Assembly: GCF_013204825.1 (NCBI RefSeq) | Contig: NZ_JABMKV010000002.1 | Location: 620,001 to 684,000, forward strand | Origin: Pedobacter boryungensis | GTDB taxonomy: Bacteria; Bacteroidota; Bacteroidia; Sphingobacteriales; Sphingobacteriaceae | Reading direction: 5' to 3' | DNA length: 64,000 nucleotides | In this document: positions 35,157 to 43,602 of the stretch, piece by piece | Layout of the letters: the number at the start of each line of letters is the position of its first letter | Numbering within the stretch: position 1 is the stretch's first letter | Program-made: the position numbers and the translations under genes | Notes under the pieces: model-generated | Seen by the model: only the letters and a program-made list of their open reading frames with translations | Database searches by the model: none | What the model was told of the DNA's origin: nothing

Positions 35157-37046
35157 ATGTCAACTATATCACTACAAGATACACACCACCACGATAATCA
35201 TGATGATCACGGTCATGAGCATCACCAAGATACGTTCTTAACTAAATACGTATTTAGTCAGGATCATAAAATGATTGCCAAACAGTTTCTAATAACTGGT
35301 ATTATTATGGCTGTTATTGCTATGGGTTTGTCTATTTTATTTAGATTACAATTAGCATGGCCAGATAAAAGCTTCCCAATTTTAGAAACATTTTTAGGTA
35401 AATGGGCTGAAGGTGGTAGAATTAGACCAGACTTTTACTTGGCGCTAGTTACTATACATGGTACCATTATGGTATTCTTTGTGTTAACAGCAGGGTTAAG
35501 TGGAACTTTTAGTAACTTATTAATCCCATTACAAGTGGGTGCTAGAGATATGGCATCGCCATTCTTGAATATGCTTTCTTATTGGTTTTTCTTTACTGCT
35601 TGTGTAATCATGATGGGATCATTCTTTATACAAACAGGTCCTGCAAGTGCTGGTTGGACAGTATATCCGCCATTATCGGCTATACCAAAAGCAATACCAG
35701 GGTCTGGATTGGGTATGACCATGTGGTTAATTAGTATGGTGCTTTTCGTAGCTTCATCGCTAATGGGTGGTATTAACTATGTAAGTACAATCTTAAACAT
35801 GCGTACTAAAGGGATGGATCTTTGGAAAATGCCTTTAACAATTTGGGCGTTTTTCTTAACAGCTATCTTGGGTATTTTATCATTCCCTGTATTAGTAGCA
35901 GGTGTTGTATTATTGGTATTTGACCGTAGTTTTGGTACAAGTTTCTACCTATCAGATATTGTTTTCGGTACACAAATTTTACCTAACGAAGGGGGCTCGC
36001 CAATTTTATGGCAACACTTATTTTGGTTCTTAGGTCACCCAGAGGTGTATATTGTAATTATGCCAGCAATGGGTATCTCATCAGAAATTATTTCTGTAAA
36101 CTCGAGAAAACCAATTTTTGGTTATCATGCAATGATTTATTCATTAATTGGTATTACTGTATTATCATTTATCGTTTGGGGTCACCATATGTTCGTAACT
36201 GGTATGAATCCTTTACTAGGTGGTGTATTTATGATCACTACTTTGATTATTGCGGTACCATCAGCAGTAAAAACATTTAACTGGTTGGCTACCTTATGGA
36301 GAGGTAATATTAGATTTACACCAGCGATGTTATTTGCTATTGGTATGGTTTCATTCTTTATCTCTGGTGGTTTAACTGGTATTTGGTTGGGTAATGCAGC
36401 ATTAGATATTAACTTACACGATACCTATTTCGTAGTAGCTCACTTCCACTTGGTAATGGGTTCTGCAGCGATATTTGGTATGCTTGCAGGTGTTTATCAC
36501 TGGTTCCCAAGAATGTTCGGTCGTTTAATGGACAAAAAATTAGGTTATTTACACTTCTGGATTACATTCACTTGTGCTTATTTAGTATTCTTCCCATTAC
36601 ACTTTTTAGGATTAGATGGAGTACCGCGTCGTTATTACGCATTTACTGAATTTGCTTTCATGGAGAAATGGTTAACTGTGAATGTATTGGTAACTTGGTC
36701 GGCTATTATAGCTGGTTTAGCTCAAGTAGCATTCTTATTTAACTTCTTTTATTCGATATTTAAAGGTAAAAAATCATCACAAAACCCTTGGGGTGCAAAT
36801 ACATTAGAATGGACTGCCCCAGTTGAGCGCTTACATGGTAACTGGCCAGGAGAAATTCCAACAGTATATCGTTGGCCATATGACTATAGTAAGCCAGGTG
36901 CGGAAGAAGACTTTATTCCTCAAACTGTTCCTTTCTCTCAAACTATGAGCTCTAACTTGCCACATGATTTTGAAGGAAACACTGAAGCTGAAAAAATTCA
37001 GGCGGAATGGGAGTTAAATAACAAACCCGCTAAAGACACAGAATAG
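35157..37046 (+). CDS. coxA: Cytochrome c oxidase subunit I
   Basis: 629 aa, twelve-helix catalytic subunit with hemes a and a3 and CuB. Visible signatures are LVTIHGTIMVFF (low-spin heme ligand), WQHLFWFLGHPEVYI (CuB His and the cross-linked Tyr), WGHHMFVTGMNP and HDTYFVVAHFHLVMGSA (heme ligands). The N-terminus is unusual: residues 8-24 contain nine histidines with Asp/Glu, a possible metal-binding extension. It starts 21 nt after coxB and is followed by a hairpin terminator. Confidence 0.96.
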   Translation: MSTISLQDTHHHDNHDDHGHEHHQDTFLTKYVFSQDHKMIAKQFLITGIIMAVIAMGLSILFRLQLAWPDKSFPILETFLGKWAEGGRIRPDFYLALVTIHGTIMVFFVLTAGLSGTFSNLLIPLQVGARDMASPFLNMLSYWFFFTACVIMMGSFFIQTGPASAGWTVYPPLSAIPKAIPGSGLGMTMWLISMVLFVASSLMGGINYVSTILNMRTKGMDLWKMPLTIWAFFLTAILGILSFPVLVAGVVLLVFDRSFGTSFYLSDIVFGTQILPNEGGSPILWQHLFWFLGHPEVYIVIMPAMGISSEIISVNSRKPIFGYHAMIYSLIGITVLSFIVWGHHMFVTGMNPLLGGVFMITTLIIAVPSAVKTFNWLATLWRGNIRFTPAMLFAIGMVSFFISGGLTGIWLGNAALDINLHDTYFVVAHFHLVMGSAAIFGMLAGVYHWFPRMFGRLMDKKLGYLHFWITFTCAYLVFFPLHFLGLDGVPRRYYAFTEFAFMEKWLTVNVLVTWSAIIAGLAQVAFLFNFFYSIFKGKKSSQNPWGANTLEWTAPVERLHGNWPGEIPTVYRWPYDYSKPGAEEDFIPQTVPFSQTMSSNLPHDFEGNTEAEKIQAEWELNNKPAKDTE

Positions 37047-37075
37047 CAGGTATTATTCTGTATAATAATATAGAT

Positions 37076-37121
37076 AAGGTATCTGCTGAAGTAATTTAAC
37101 TTGCAACAGATGCCTTTTTTT
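37076..37121 (+). terminator. Terminator after coxA
   Basis: AAGGTATCTG (37076-37085) pairs with CAGATGCCTT (37107-37116) over 10 bp with one G-U, followed by a run of seven T (37115-37121). It may reduce expression of the downstream heme-synthesis genes relative to the oxidase core. Confidence 0.75.
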
Positions 37122-37137
37122 AATCTATCACACATCA

Positions 37138-38199
37138 ATGATTGCTAAATCTGAAAATAGATTTATTAGATTAAACTTTATTAGTATTGTGGTAACACTA
37201 CTAGTTATTTTGGCTGGTGGAATTGTTCGCAGCACTGGCTCTGGTATGGGCTGTCCTGATTGGCCAAAATGCTTTGATCAATATATACCACCAACTTCGG
37301 TATCACAATTACCAGCTAATTATAAAGAAAAATATGTAGCACAACGTTTAGCAAAAAACGAACGTTTTGCTAAAACGCTAGAAAAAATAGGTAAAGCAGA
37401 TTTAGCGGATAGTATTAGACATGATACTTCTATTGCCCAACCCGAAGCATTTAATGTGGCGAATACTTGGACAGAGTATGCCAATAGATTAGTAGGTGTG
37501 GTAGCAGGCTTTTGCCTTATTCTATTGGTAATTTATTCTTTCTCTTTTAAAAAATCAGCTAAAAGAATAATCGTATTAAGTATTTTAAATTTATTACTGA
37601 TTGGTTTTCAAGGATGGTTGGGTGCAATTGTAGTATCCACTAATTTAACACAGTGGGTAGTAACAGCACATATGTTAATTGCATTAGTAATTTTGGGTAT
37701 TTTAATTTATACCTACAATTATGCTAAAATGTTGCATAAAGATCGTAGCGTAATTATGTATCGCATTTTATGGTTAAAGGGATTTTTGGCCTTTACAATT
37801 ATCGTTACCATTATACAAATCATTTTAGGTACAGAGGTGCGTGAGAGTATAGATGCAGTAGCCAAATCATTGCAATTTAATGGACGAAATACATGGGTTG
37901 GTAGAGTGGGTTCAATATTTTCATACCATAGAGATTTAGCAATTTTAGTGACGGTATGTAATTTTATCGTATACAAAATGGTGATTGATCGTTTTAGTGG
38001 AAAAGGTTGGCCTTTATTAACTGCTAATTATATCATGATTACCTTAGTGGTGCAAATTGCTTCAGGTTTCTTATTGTCCTATTTGTCGTTACCACCATAC
38101 GCACAAGCCATACATATTTTATTTGCTACAGTATTATTTAGCCTACAATATTATTTATATCTATTAGTTTACCGTACAGCTACTTATAAACCCAATTAA
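37138..38199 (+). CDS. ctaA: Heme A synthase, COX15/CtaA family
   Basis: 353 aa, about eight helices. It oxidises the heme O methyl group to give heme A for subunit I. Family motifs include AGGIVRSTGSGMGCPDWPKCF near the N-terminus (with the conserved Cys), the paired helix histidines in EYANRLVG and TAHMLIA, and YHRDLAI later. It lies directly behind the oxidase core, 1 nt ahead of ctaB, consistent with co-expression with its substrate supplier. Confidence 0.92.
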   Translation: MIAKSENRFIRLNFISIVVTLLVILAGGIVRSTGSGMGCPDWPKCFDQYIPPTSVSQLPANYKEKYVAQRLAKNERFAKTLEKIGKADLADSIRHDTSIAQPEAFNVANTWTEYANRLVGVVAGFCLILLVIYSFSFKKSAKRIIVLSILNLLLIGFQGWLGAIVVSTNLTQWVVTAHMLIALVILGILIYTYNYAKMLHKDRSVIMYRILWLKGFLAFTIIVTIIQIILGTEVRESIDAVAKSLQFNGRNTWVGRVGSIFSYHRDLAILVTVCNFIVYKMVIDRFSGKGWPLLTANYIMITLVVQIASGFLLSYLSLPPYAQAIHILFATVLFSLQYYLYLLVYRTATYKPN

Positions 38200-38200
38200 A

Positions 38201-39106
38201 TTGAAACAGTTTTTTTCAGATTTCTCAAAATTAATCAAGTTCAGACTTACCTTTTTGGTAGTGTTTTCTGCTTCGGTTACATTTTTGATTGGGTCTAAAA
38301 TTCAGATTGACAGAAATATTGCAGAAGGAATTAACTGGACAAATTGGTTAATTCTTATTGTAGGTGGATTTTTGGTTACTGCTTCGGCAAATTGTTTCAA
38401 TGAGATTATTGAAAAGGATTTGGATAAGTTGATGAGTAGAACCAAAGATAGACCAATGCCAGCAGGTAGAATGACTACAGGACAAGGATTGGTACTAGGT
38501 TTAATTATGGGGATGGCAGGTACCTCACTATTGGTGAAATTAAATCCTGAAACCGGTTTGCTTTCTGTTTTCTCTATATTGTTGTACGCTTTTGCTTATA
38601 CGCCTTTAAAACGTAAATCGCCAATTGCTGTATTTGTAGGCGCAATTCCAGGAGCCTTGCCACCACTAATCGGATATATTGCTGCTATCGGTGGACAATC
38701 AGAGATTGGGTATGTTCCTGTGGATTATCAGATTGCATTAATTCTATTTCTAATTCAATTTGTATGGCAATTCCCTCATTTTTGGTCTATTGCATGGGTA
38801 TTGGATGATGATTATAAAAAGGCTGGTTTTAGATTATTGCCAACCAAAAAACGAGATAAAACAAGTGCTGTATTTACCTTTGTAAGTACATTGATTTTAA
38901 TACCTGTAAGTTTATTGCCAACCATTTATGGCTTTGGTGGTTATTACATTGCTGGTGTTTCTATAGTTGCTGGGCTTGTTTTTAGCTACTTTGCTTATCA
39001 GATGATGGTAAAAATGGATTTGCCTAGTGCAAGAAAGGTGATGTTCTGTTCTTTTATTTACATCCCGTTAGTACAAGTGGTTTTATTATTTAATTTAATA
39101 GTTTAA
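38201..39106 (+). CDS. ctaB: Heme O synthase (protoheme IX farnesyltransferase)
   Basis: 301 aa UbiA-type prenyltransferase with nine helices. The prenyl-diphosphate-binding motif NCFNEIIEKDLDKLMSRTKDRP (first Asp-rich loop) and the second loop WVLDDDYKKAGFRLLP are both intact. It attaches a farnesyl group to heme B. The start is a TTG at 38201, one base after the ctaA stop, with no ATG in a sensible place (the protein begins MKQFFSDFSKLIKFR). Confidence 0.94.
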   Translation: MKQFFSDFSKLIKFRLTFLVVFSASVTFLIGSKIQIDRNIAEGINWTNWLILIVGGFLVTASANCFNEIIEKDLDKLMSRTKDRPMPAGRMTTGQGLVLGLIMGMAGTSLLVKLNPETGLLSVFSILLYAFAYTPLKRKSPIAVFVGAIPGALPPLIGYIAAIGGQSEIGYVPVDYQIALILFLIQFVWQFPHFWSIAWVLDDDYKKAGFRLLPTKKRDKTSAVFTFVSTLILIPVSLLPTIYGFGGYYIAGVSIVAGLVFSYFAYQMMVKMDLPSARKVMFCSFIYIPLVQVVLLFNLIV

Positions 39107-39116
39107 CAATATTAAA

Positions 39117-39695
39117 ATGGTGCATACTTTGCAACAACAAGAATTTAAGTTTGATGCCAAACCCAAAAAGTTTGTGGTATGGTTATTTGTGGTTTCGTCT
39201 ACCATTATGTTTGGTGGATGGACAAGTTATTACATTGTATTTGCAGCGTCTAAAGGTAAGGGTCATGGGTTAGTATTGCCAGATGCCTTTATGTACAGTA
39301 CTGCAGTATTAGTAGTTAGCAGTGTTACACTTTTCTTAGCCTCGAGAGCTTTAAGAAATGGGAATAAAAAATCACAGCAATTATTTTTATGGATCACCTT
39401 TGCATTGGGGTTAATTTTTGCCTATTTGCAATTTCAGGGTTGGACAGGATTATATCGTAGTGGAGCTGTCTTAATTAACAATAATGCAGCTATTTCCCTA
39501 ATATATGTTGTATCAGGGTTCCACTTATTACACATTTTTGCAGGTATTTGCTTTATCTTAAATACGCTAATTGGTTCTTATAAAGAGATTCCAACTGAGA
39601 AAGCGGTTTATCGTCAAGAAATTACCTCTATTTTTTGGCATTTTATAGATATATTATGGATATATCTGTATGTTTTTTTACTTTTGAACAGTTAG
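39117..39695 (+). CDS. Cytochrome c oxidase subunit III-type protein, copy 1
   Basis: 192 aa with about five helices, shorter than classic seven-helix subunit III. The C-terminal FWHFIDILWIYLYVFLL is the subunit III signature, as is the FHLLHIFAGICF helix. Two subunit III-like genes in a row are normal for Bacteroidota oxidases; this first copy carries a ~25-residue polar N-terminus. It starts 10 nt after ctaB. Confidence 0.9.
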   Translation: MVHTLQQQEFKFDAKPKKFVVWLFVVSSTIMFGGWTSYYIVFAASKGKGHGLVLPDAFMYSTAVLVVSSVTLFLASRALRNGNKKSQQLFLWITFALGLIFAYLQFQGWTGLYRSGAVLINNNAAISLIYVVSGFHLLHIFAGICFILNTLIGSYKEIPTEKAVYRQEITSIFWHFIDILWIYLYVFLLLNS

Positions 39696-39726
39696 ATTTT
39701 TTAACAAACTATTATACTATTACTAA

Positions 39727-40434
39727 ATGGATTCATTATCGAAATTAGACCAAGTTAAAACCACTCCATGGGCTGGCGGACATTCTCCCTGGAACGTAGA
39801 ATATGGTAAAATAATGATGTGGTTTTTCTTATTATCAGATGCCTTTACTTTCTCATCATTATTGGTTTATTATGGTGCACAACGTTTTACTAAATTCACT
39901 TGGCCAGCACCAGACAAGGTTTTTCAATCTATACCAGGTATAACAGATAGTGGTGCTCCACTAGTATTTGTGGGTATTATGACTTTTATTTTGATTATGA
40001 GTTCGGTAACTATGGTACTAGCGGTAGAAGCTGGTCATCGCCGTGCTAAAAAAGAAGTAATTGGTTGGATGATTGCTACCATTATAGGTGGTTTCATGTT
40101 CTTAGGCTGTCAGGCTATTGAATGGACACACTTACATCATGAAGGTTTCTGGTGGGGAACAATTCCATCTGCTGAAGAACTAACTCATTTCTTTAATGGG
40201 CCTGTTTCTACCGTTGCAGCACAACAATTTGCAAACTTATTCTTTACCATTACTGGTTTCCACGGTTTCCACGTATTTAGTGGTGTGGTGATCAATATCA
40301 TCATTTTATGTATGACAATTAACGGTACTTTCGAGAAACGTGGTCATTATTTAATGGTTGAAAAAGTAGGTTTATATTGGCACTTTGTAGATTTAGTTTG
40401 GGTGTTTGTATTTACATTCTTCTATCTAGTTTAA
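39727..40434 (+). CDS. coxC: Cytochrome c oxidase subunit III, copy 2
   Basis: 235 aa with five predicted helices. Typical segments are KIMMWFFLLSDAFTFSSLLVYYG, TGFHGFHVFSGVVINI and YWHFVDLVWVFVFTFFYLV. It supports the stability and proton uptake of subunit I. Of the two adjacent copies this one is closer to the canonical subunit III. It is spaced 31 nt from copy 1. Confidence 0.92.
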   Translation: MDSLSKLDQVKTTPWAGGHSPWNVEYGKIMMWFFLLSDAFTFSSLLVYYGAQRFTKFTWPAPDKVFQSIPGITDSGAPLVFVGIMTFILIMSSVTMVLAVEAGHRRAKKEVIGWMIATIIGGFMFLGCQAIEWTHLHHEGFWWGTIPSAEELTHFFNGPVSTVAAQQFANLFFTITGFHGFHVFSGVVINIIILCMTINGTFEKRGHYLMVEKVGLYWHFVDLVWVFVFTFFYLV

Positions 40435-40455
40435 TTATTCTTTAAAAAAAATATT

Positions 40456-40812
40456 ATGTCAGAACAACACATACATACTACAGATGAGCATGCACACGGT
40501 GAGCATGAAGGAATGACGAAGAAAAAAATCTGGAAGGTTTTCGGTATTTTATTGATGATTACAGTGATTGAGTTTATCATCGCTTTATGGGCAATTCCTC
40601 AGGGTCATCTTACACAACACACAGGTAATTATATTTATATCGTTTTAACATTGCTTAAAGCATTTTATATTGTTGCTTATTTTATGCACTTAAAGTTCGA
40701 AAAATTAGGATTACAATTGGCGCTTTCAGTTTCTTTTGTATTCATTATTTATTTCATAACATTAATGCTAATTGAAGGTGGTTACCTTCATATTCACATG
40801 CCAAAGGTTTAA
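40456..40812 (+). CDS. Cytochrome c oxidase subunit IV (prokaryotic type)
   Basis: 118 aa with three helices, matching the small subunit IV of caa3/quinol oxidases: KIWKVFGILLMITVIEFIIALW, LTLLKAFYIVAYFMHLKFE and a last helix. The N-terminal 20 residues are rich in His and Glu (IHTTDEHAHGEHEG), echoing the His-rich N-terminus of subunit I. Confidence 0.9.
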   Translation: MSEQHIHTTDEHAHGEHEGMTKKKIWKVFGILLMITVIEFIIALWAIPQGHLTQHTGNYIYIVLTLLKAFYIVAYFMHLKFEKLGLQLALSVSFVFIIYFITLMLIEGGYLHIHMPKV

Positions 40813-40823
40813 TGTAACTCGAA

Positions 40824-40883
40824 ATGGATAAAGATTATTTATTCATTAAAGGCTCCATCCGACTATTGAAAGAAAAAAACTAA
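40824..40883 (+). CDS. Possible 19-codon micro-ORF between subunit IV and SCO
   Basis: ATG 40824 to TAA 40881-40883 would encode a 19-residue basic peptide (MDKDYLFIKGSIRLLKEKN), ending 3 nt before the SCO start. The in-operon position makes it worth recording, but length alone does not distinguish it from chance; it may act only in translational coupling. Confidence 0.2.
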   Translation: MDKDYLFIKGSIRLLKEKN

Positions 40884-40886
40884 CGG

Positions 40887-41594
40887 ATGAAATATAATCC
40901 AATAAAAAAAATATTAATCCTGGTCACCATATTAGCGGTACCAGGATTTTTATATTATTTACTTCAAGAAAAGGGTAAAAACAGATATAAACCCTTAGCT
41001 ATATACGGCGCAAAACAAGTCGCTTCAACTTTTCATTCGGTAAGAGGAAAACAGATACCAGATACCATTTACCATACGATAGAAAATTTTAAGTTAGTTA
41101 ACCAGAAAGGTGATTCAGTAAGTTGGAAAAATTACGAAGGTAAAATTATCCTTGCTCATCTTTTTTATACTAATGGCGGGAATTATGGAATTGATGTTGC
41201 CAATACCGCTTTAAAAACCCTCAATAAAGAGTACACGAAGAATACCATGGTTCATTTTGTTGGTTTAACTATGGATGCTGAGCATGACCAACCTTTTGTT
41301 TTGGCCGATTATGCGAAAAAGCTAAATGCGAAAGCTAGTAAGTGGGATTTATTAACGGGAGACAGCACAACCATACATCGCTTTATTAAAAACGGATTAT
41401 TATTGGATGCATTGAAAGTAACTGAAAACGGGCAAACTAAATTTACCTTTAGCAATATGTTTGTATTGTTAGATCCACAGCATAGAATAAGAGGATATTA
41501 CGAAGCTACAAATCAAGAAGCATTATCAAAACTAGACGATGAAATTAAAGTATTGATTGCTGAAGAGTTAAGAAGTATGGACGATGGTAGATAG
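40887..41594 (+). CDS. SCO1/SenC-family protein lacking all copper-ligand cysteines
   Basis: 235 aa with one N-terminal membrane anchor and a thioredoxin-like SCO domain. SCO proteins deliver copper to the CuA site of subunit II through a C-x3-C pair and a distal His. Here the position of FTxCPxxCP reads LFYTNGGNYGID, with both cysteines replaced by Gly, and no Cys occurs anywhere in the protein. The segment equivalent to the distal His region reads FSNMFVLLDPQHRIRG. The fold markers (IILAHLFYTN, GLTMDAEHDQP, VLLDP) are retained. It sits in the usual SCO position of the operon. A role not requiring copper ligation is likely. Confidence 0.8.
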   Translation: MKYNPIKKILILVTILAVPGFLYYLLQEKGKNRYKPLAIYGAKQVASTFHSVRGKQIPDTIYHTIENFKLVNQKGDSVSWKNYEGKIILAHLFYTNGGNYGIDVANTALKTLNKEYTKNTMVHFVGLTMDAEHDQPFVLADYAKKLNAKASKWDLLTGDSTTIHRFIKNGLLLDALKVTENGQTKFTFSNMFVLLDPQHRIRGYYEATNQEALSKLDDEIKVLIAEELRSMDDGR

Positions 41595-41634
41595 TCAAAA
41601 TAAAAAGCATTTGACTAAACAAACAAGAAATAAA

Positions 41635-42174
41635 ATGAATACATCAGTAGAACAAAAATATAATAAATGGATAATTGTATTATCTGTTGCGATACCACTA
41701 GTTGTTGCCTTGCTTTTTGGGGTTAATTTGAGAAAGCTTGGTTACGATGTACAACCACTTTCTTTTTTGCCACCAATTTATGCTACCATTAATGGGATAA
41801 CGGCTGTTGTGTTGGTTATTGCAGTTTGGGCAATTAAGAATGGTAAGAGAAAATTACACGAAAATTTAATGAAGTTTGCGATTTGTCTTTCTGTTCTGTT
41901 TTTAGGCATGTACGTTGCCTACCACATGACCTCGGATTCTACTAAATTTGGCGGTGAAGGCGCTATCAAATATATCTACTATTTTATTTTAATTACGCAT
42001 ATCTGTTTATCGGTAATTATTATTCCTTTTGTATTAGTGACGTATGTGAGAGCCTTAGCCCAACGTTTTGATAGACATAAAAAGATTGCAAAAATCACGT
42101 TTCCAATGTGGTTATATGTAGCGGTAACAGGAGTAATTGTATATCTCATGATATCGCCATATTATAATTTTTAA
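41635..42174 (+). CDS. DUF420 membrane protein, oxidase-associated
   Basis: About 179 aa with five helices. The DUF420 pattern is visible as LPPIYATINGITAVVLV, KLHENLMKFAI, FLGMYVAYHMTSD, YFILITHICLSVIIIPFVL and FDRHKKIAKITFPMWLYVAVTGVIVY, with conserved helix histidines. DUF420 proteins such as Firmicute CtaM/YozB assist aa3-oxidase maturation, and the location here agrees. An ATG at 41584 overlapping the SCO gene would add 17 polar residues; 41635 (MNTSVEQKYNKW) is preferred. Confidence 0.86.
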   Translation: MNTSVEQKYNKWIIVLSVAIPLVVALLFGVNLRKLGYDVQPLSFLPPIYATINGITAVVLVIAVWAIKNGKRKLHENLMKFAICLSVLFLGMYVAYHMTSDSTKFGGEGAIKYIYYFILITHICLSVIIIPFVLVTYVRALAQRFDRHKKIAKITFPMWLYVAVTGVIVYLMISPYYNF

Positions 42175-42196
42175 AACAATTTAACGTTAGAATAGG

Positions 42197-42204
42197 TATA
42201 TTTG
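42197..42204 (+). promoter_or_regulatory. TAnnTTTG -7 element inside the oxidase gene series
   Basis: TATATTTG ends 4 nt before ATG 42209, so the small protein and DUF983/DUF2461 may have a separate, leaderless transcript. Confidence 0.6.
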
Positions 42205-42208
42205 TCAG

Positions 42209-42460
42209 ATGAAAAAAGGTATAGTTTTTCTATTTATTATCCTATTGAGTTTTTCGTTTAGCCCAGCAGTTAAGGCGCAATGTTCTATGTGTACCATAAA
42301 TGCAGAGCAAGGCACTAAAAATGGAAATACGCAAGGAAAGGGGCTAAACTCTGGTATTATTTATCTTTTAGCAATTCCTTATCTTTTAATGACAGGGATT
42401 GGAGTGCTATGGTATAGAAATTATCGTAAGAAGATGATATCTACACCTCTTAATCACTAA
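42209..42460 (+). CDS. Small exported membrane protein of the oxidase locus
   Basis: 83 aa. An N-terminal signal (to FSPAVKA-Q) is followed by CSMCTINAEQGTKNG, a short Gly/Asn-rich segment, one helix (~50-68) and a basic tail. The CSMC pair just after the signal cleavage site resembles a metal- or heme-handling site facing the periplasm. I do not recognise a named family; similar small ORFs accompany oxidase genes in related genomes as far as I recall. Possibly a copper or assembly accessory, which is inference. Confidence 0.7.
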   Translation: MKKGIVFLFIILLSFSFSPAVKAQCSMCTINAEQGTKNGNTQGKGLNSGIIYLLAIPYLLMTGIGVLWYRNYRKKMISTPLNH

Positions 42461-42486
42461 TTTCTTTCATTAGGTCTTTTCTTACC

Positions 42487-42897
42487 ATGGGTCATTCTTT
42501 ACAGAAAACGCCTAAACTCTATGCAATCCTAACAGGAAAATGTCCTCATTGCAGAAGGGGAGCAATATTTACTGGAAGTATGTATGGTTTCAATGTTCAG
42601 CGTACTAACTATAAATGTGCACATTGCGGACAAAGATTTGAAATAGAACCGGGTTACTTTTACGCAGCCATGTATGTAAGTTATGCAATGAATATGGCTG
42701 AAATGATTAGTATGGGCTTTTTAACCTATTACTTATCTAACGGCAAATTGGATTTCGATTCTGTATGGTTATATGTAGGTGTCATTTTCCTTGGATCACT
42801 TTTTTTATCTCCCCTAAATTATCGATATTCACGTATAATTTTACTGCATTTACTATCGCCTAAAATTAAATACAATGCTAATTTTGATAAGTCATGA
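42487..42897 (+). CDS. DUF983 family membrane protein
   Basis: 136 aa. Zinc-ribbon cysteines at the N-terminus (GKCPHCRRGAIF and YKCAHCGQRFEIEPGYFYAAMYVSYA) are followed by two helices. DUF983 proteins often accompany cytochrome oxidase genes, and this one lies at the end of the oxidase series. Function unknown. It overlaps the next gene by 4 nt (ATGA). Confidence 0.87.
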   Translation: MGHSLQKTPKLYAILTGKCPHCRRGAIFTGSMYGFNVQRTNYKCAHCGQRFEIEPGYFYAAMYVSYAMNMAEMISMGFLTYYLSNGKLDFDSVWLYVGVIFLGSLFLSPLNYRYSRIILLHLLSPKIKYNANFDKS

Positions 42898-43556
42898 TTA
42901 AACCTAAAACCTTATCTTTTTTAACTGAACTTAGTGAGAATAACAATCGTGAATGGTTTGCAGAAAACAAGTATCTGTATGAAGAAGCAAAAGCAGATTT
43001 ATTCCCTTTCATCGCGAAGTTGATTAAAGAACTTGCAGCAATCGACCCTCAGTTTTCTGCAGATACAGAGCCTAAAAAAGCTTTGATGCGCATTTACCGC
43101 GATGTACGATTTAGTAAGAACAAAGATCCTTATAAAAAGAATTACGGTATTGCATTTGATGTAAAAGGGTATGGCCCAAATACAGCAGCTTATTATCTCC
43201 ATTTGCAACCTGGCAATTGTTTTTTTGGTGTAGGTTTTTGGCAGCCAGAGTCTTCGGTATTAAAAATGATTAGAGAAGAAATTGATTATAATACTTCTGA
43301 ATTTTTAGACGTTATTAACGCAAAAGAATTTAAAAATATATACAAACTTAGCCAAGAAGATAAACTGAAAAAAGCACCAAAGGGATATGAAATCACACAT
43401 CCTGAAATTGAATTATTAAAGCTGAAAAGTTTTATCGCAATTTATTCAATACCAGATGCAGAGTTTTTTAAGCCAACAATCGTGGATAAGTTAATAACTG
43501 CTTTTAAAACTATTCAACCATTTGTTCTATTTTTGAGAAAAGCCACTACTGCATAA
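42894..43556 (+). CDS. DUF2461 family protein
   Basis: 220 aa cytoplasmic protein. Family segments are LSFLTELSENNNREWFAENK, LMRIYRDVRFSKNKDPYKKN and YYLHLQPGNCFFGVGFWQPES. DUF2461 is common in bacteria but uncharacterised. It overlaps the DUF983 gene by 4 nt, so they are translated together, yet it has no visible link to respiration. Confidence 0.87.
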   Translation: MIKPKTLSFLTELSENNNREWFAENKYLYEEAKADLFPFIAKLIKELAAIDPQFSADTEPKKALMRIYRDVRFSKNKDPYKKNYGIAFDVKGYGPNTAAYYLHLQPGNCFFGVGFWQPESSVLKMIREEIDYNTSEFLDVINAKEFKNIYKLSQEDKLKKAPKGYEITHPEIELLKLKSFIAIYSIPDAEFFKPTIVDKLITAFKTIQPFVLFLRKATTA

Positions 43557-43602
43557 TTACAGTTAGTGGTTTATAAATACTATAAACACACAAATTCGCA
43601 TA

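Noticed and set aside
35008..37020. Possible frameshift or gene fusion in coxA because of the His-rich N-terminus
   Set aside because: The frame is continuous, the extension is in frame and all helices and metal ligands follow in order.
39117..40434. Two adjacent subunit III genes as a recent duplication or broken gene
   Set aside because: They differ strongly in sequence and length, each with a full C-terminal signature; paired subunit III genes are usual in this phylum.
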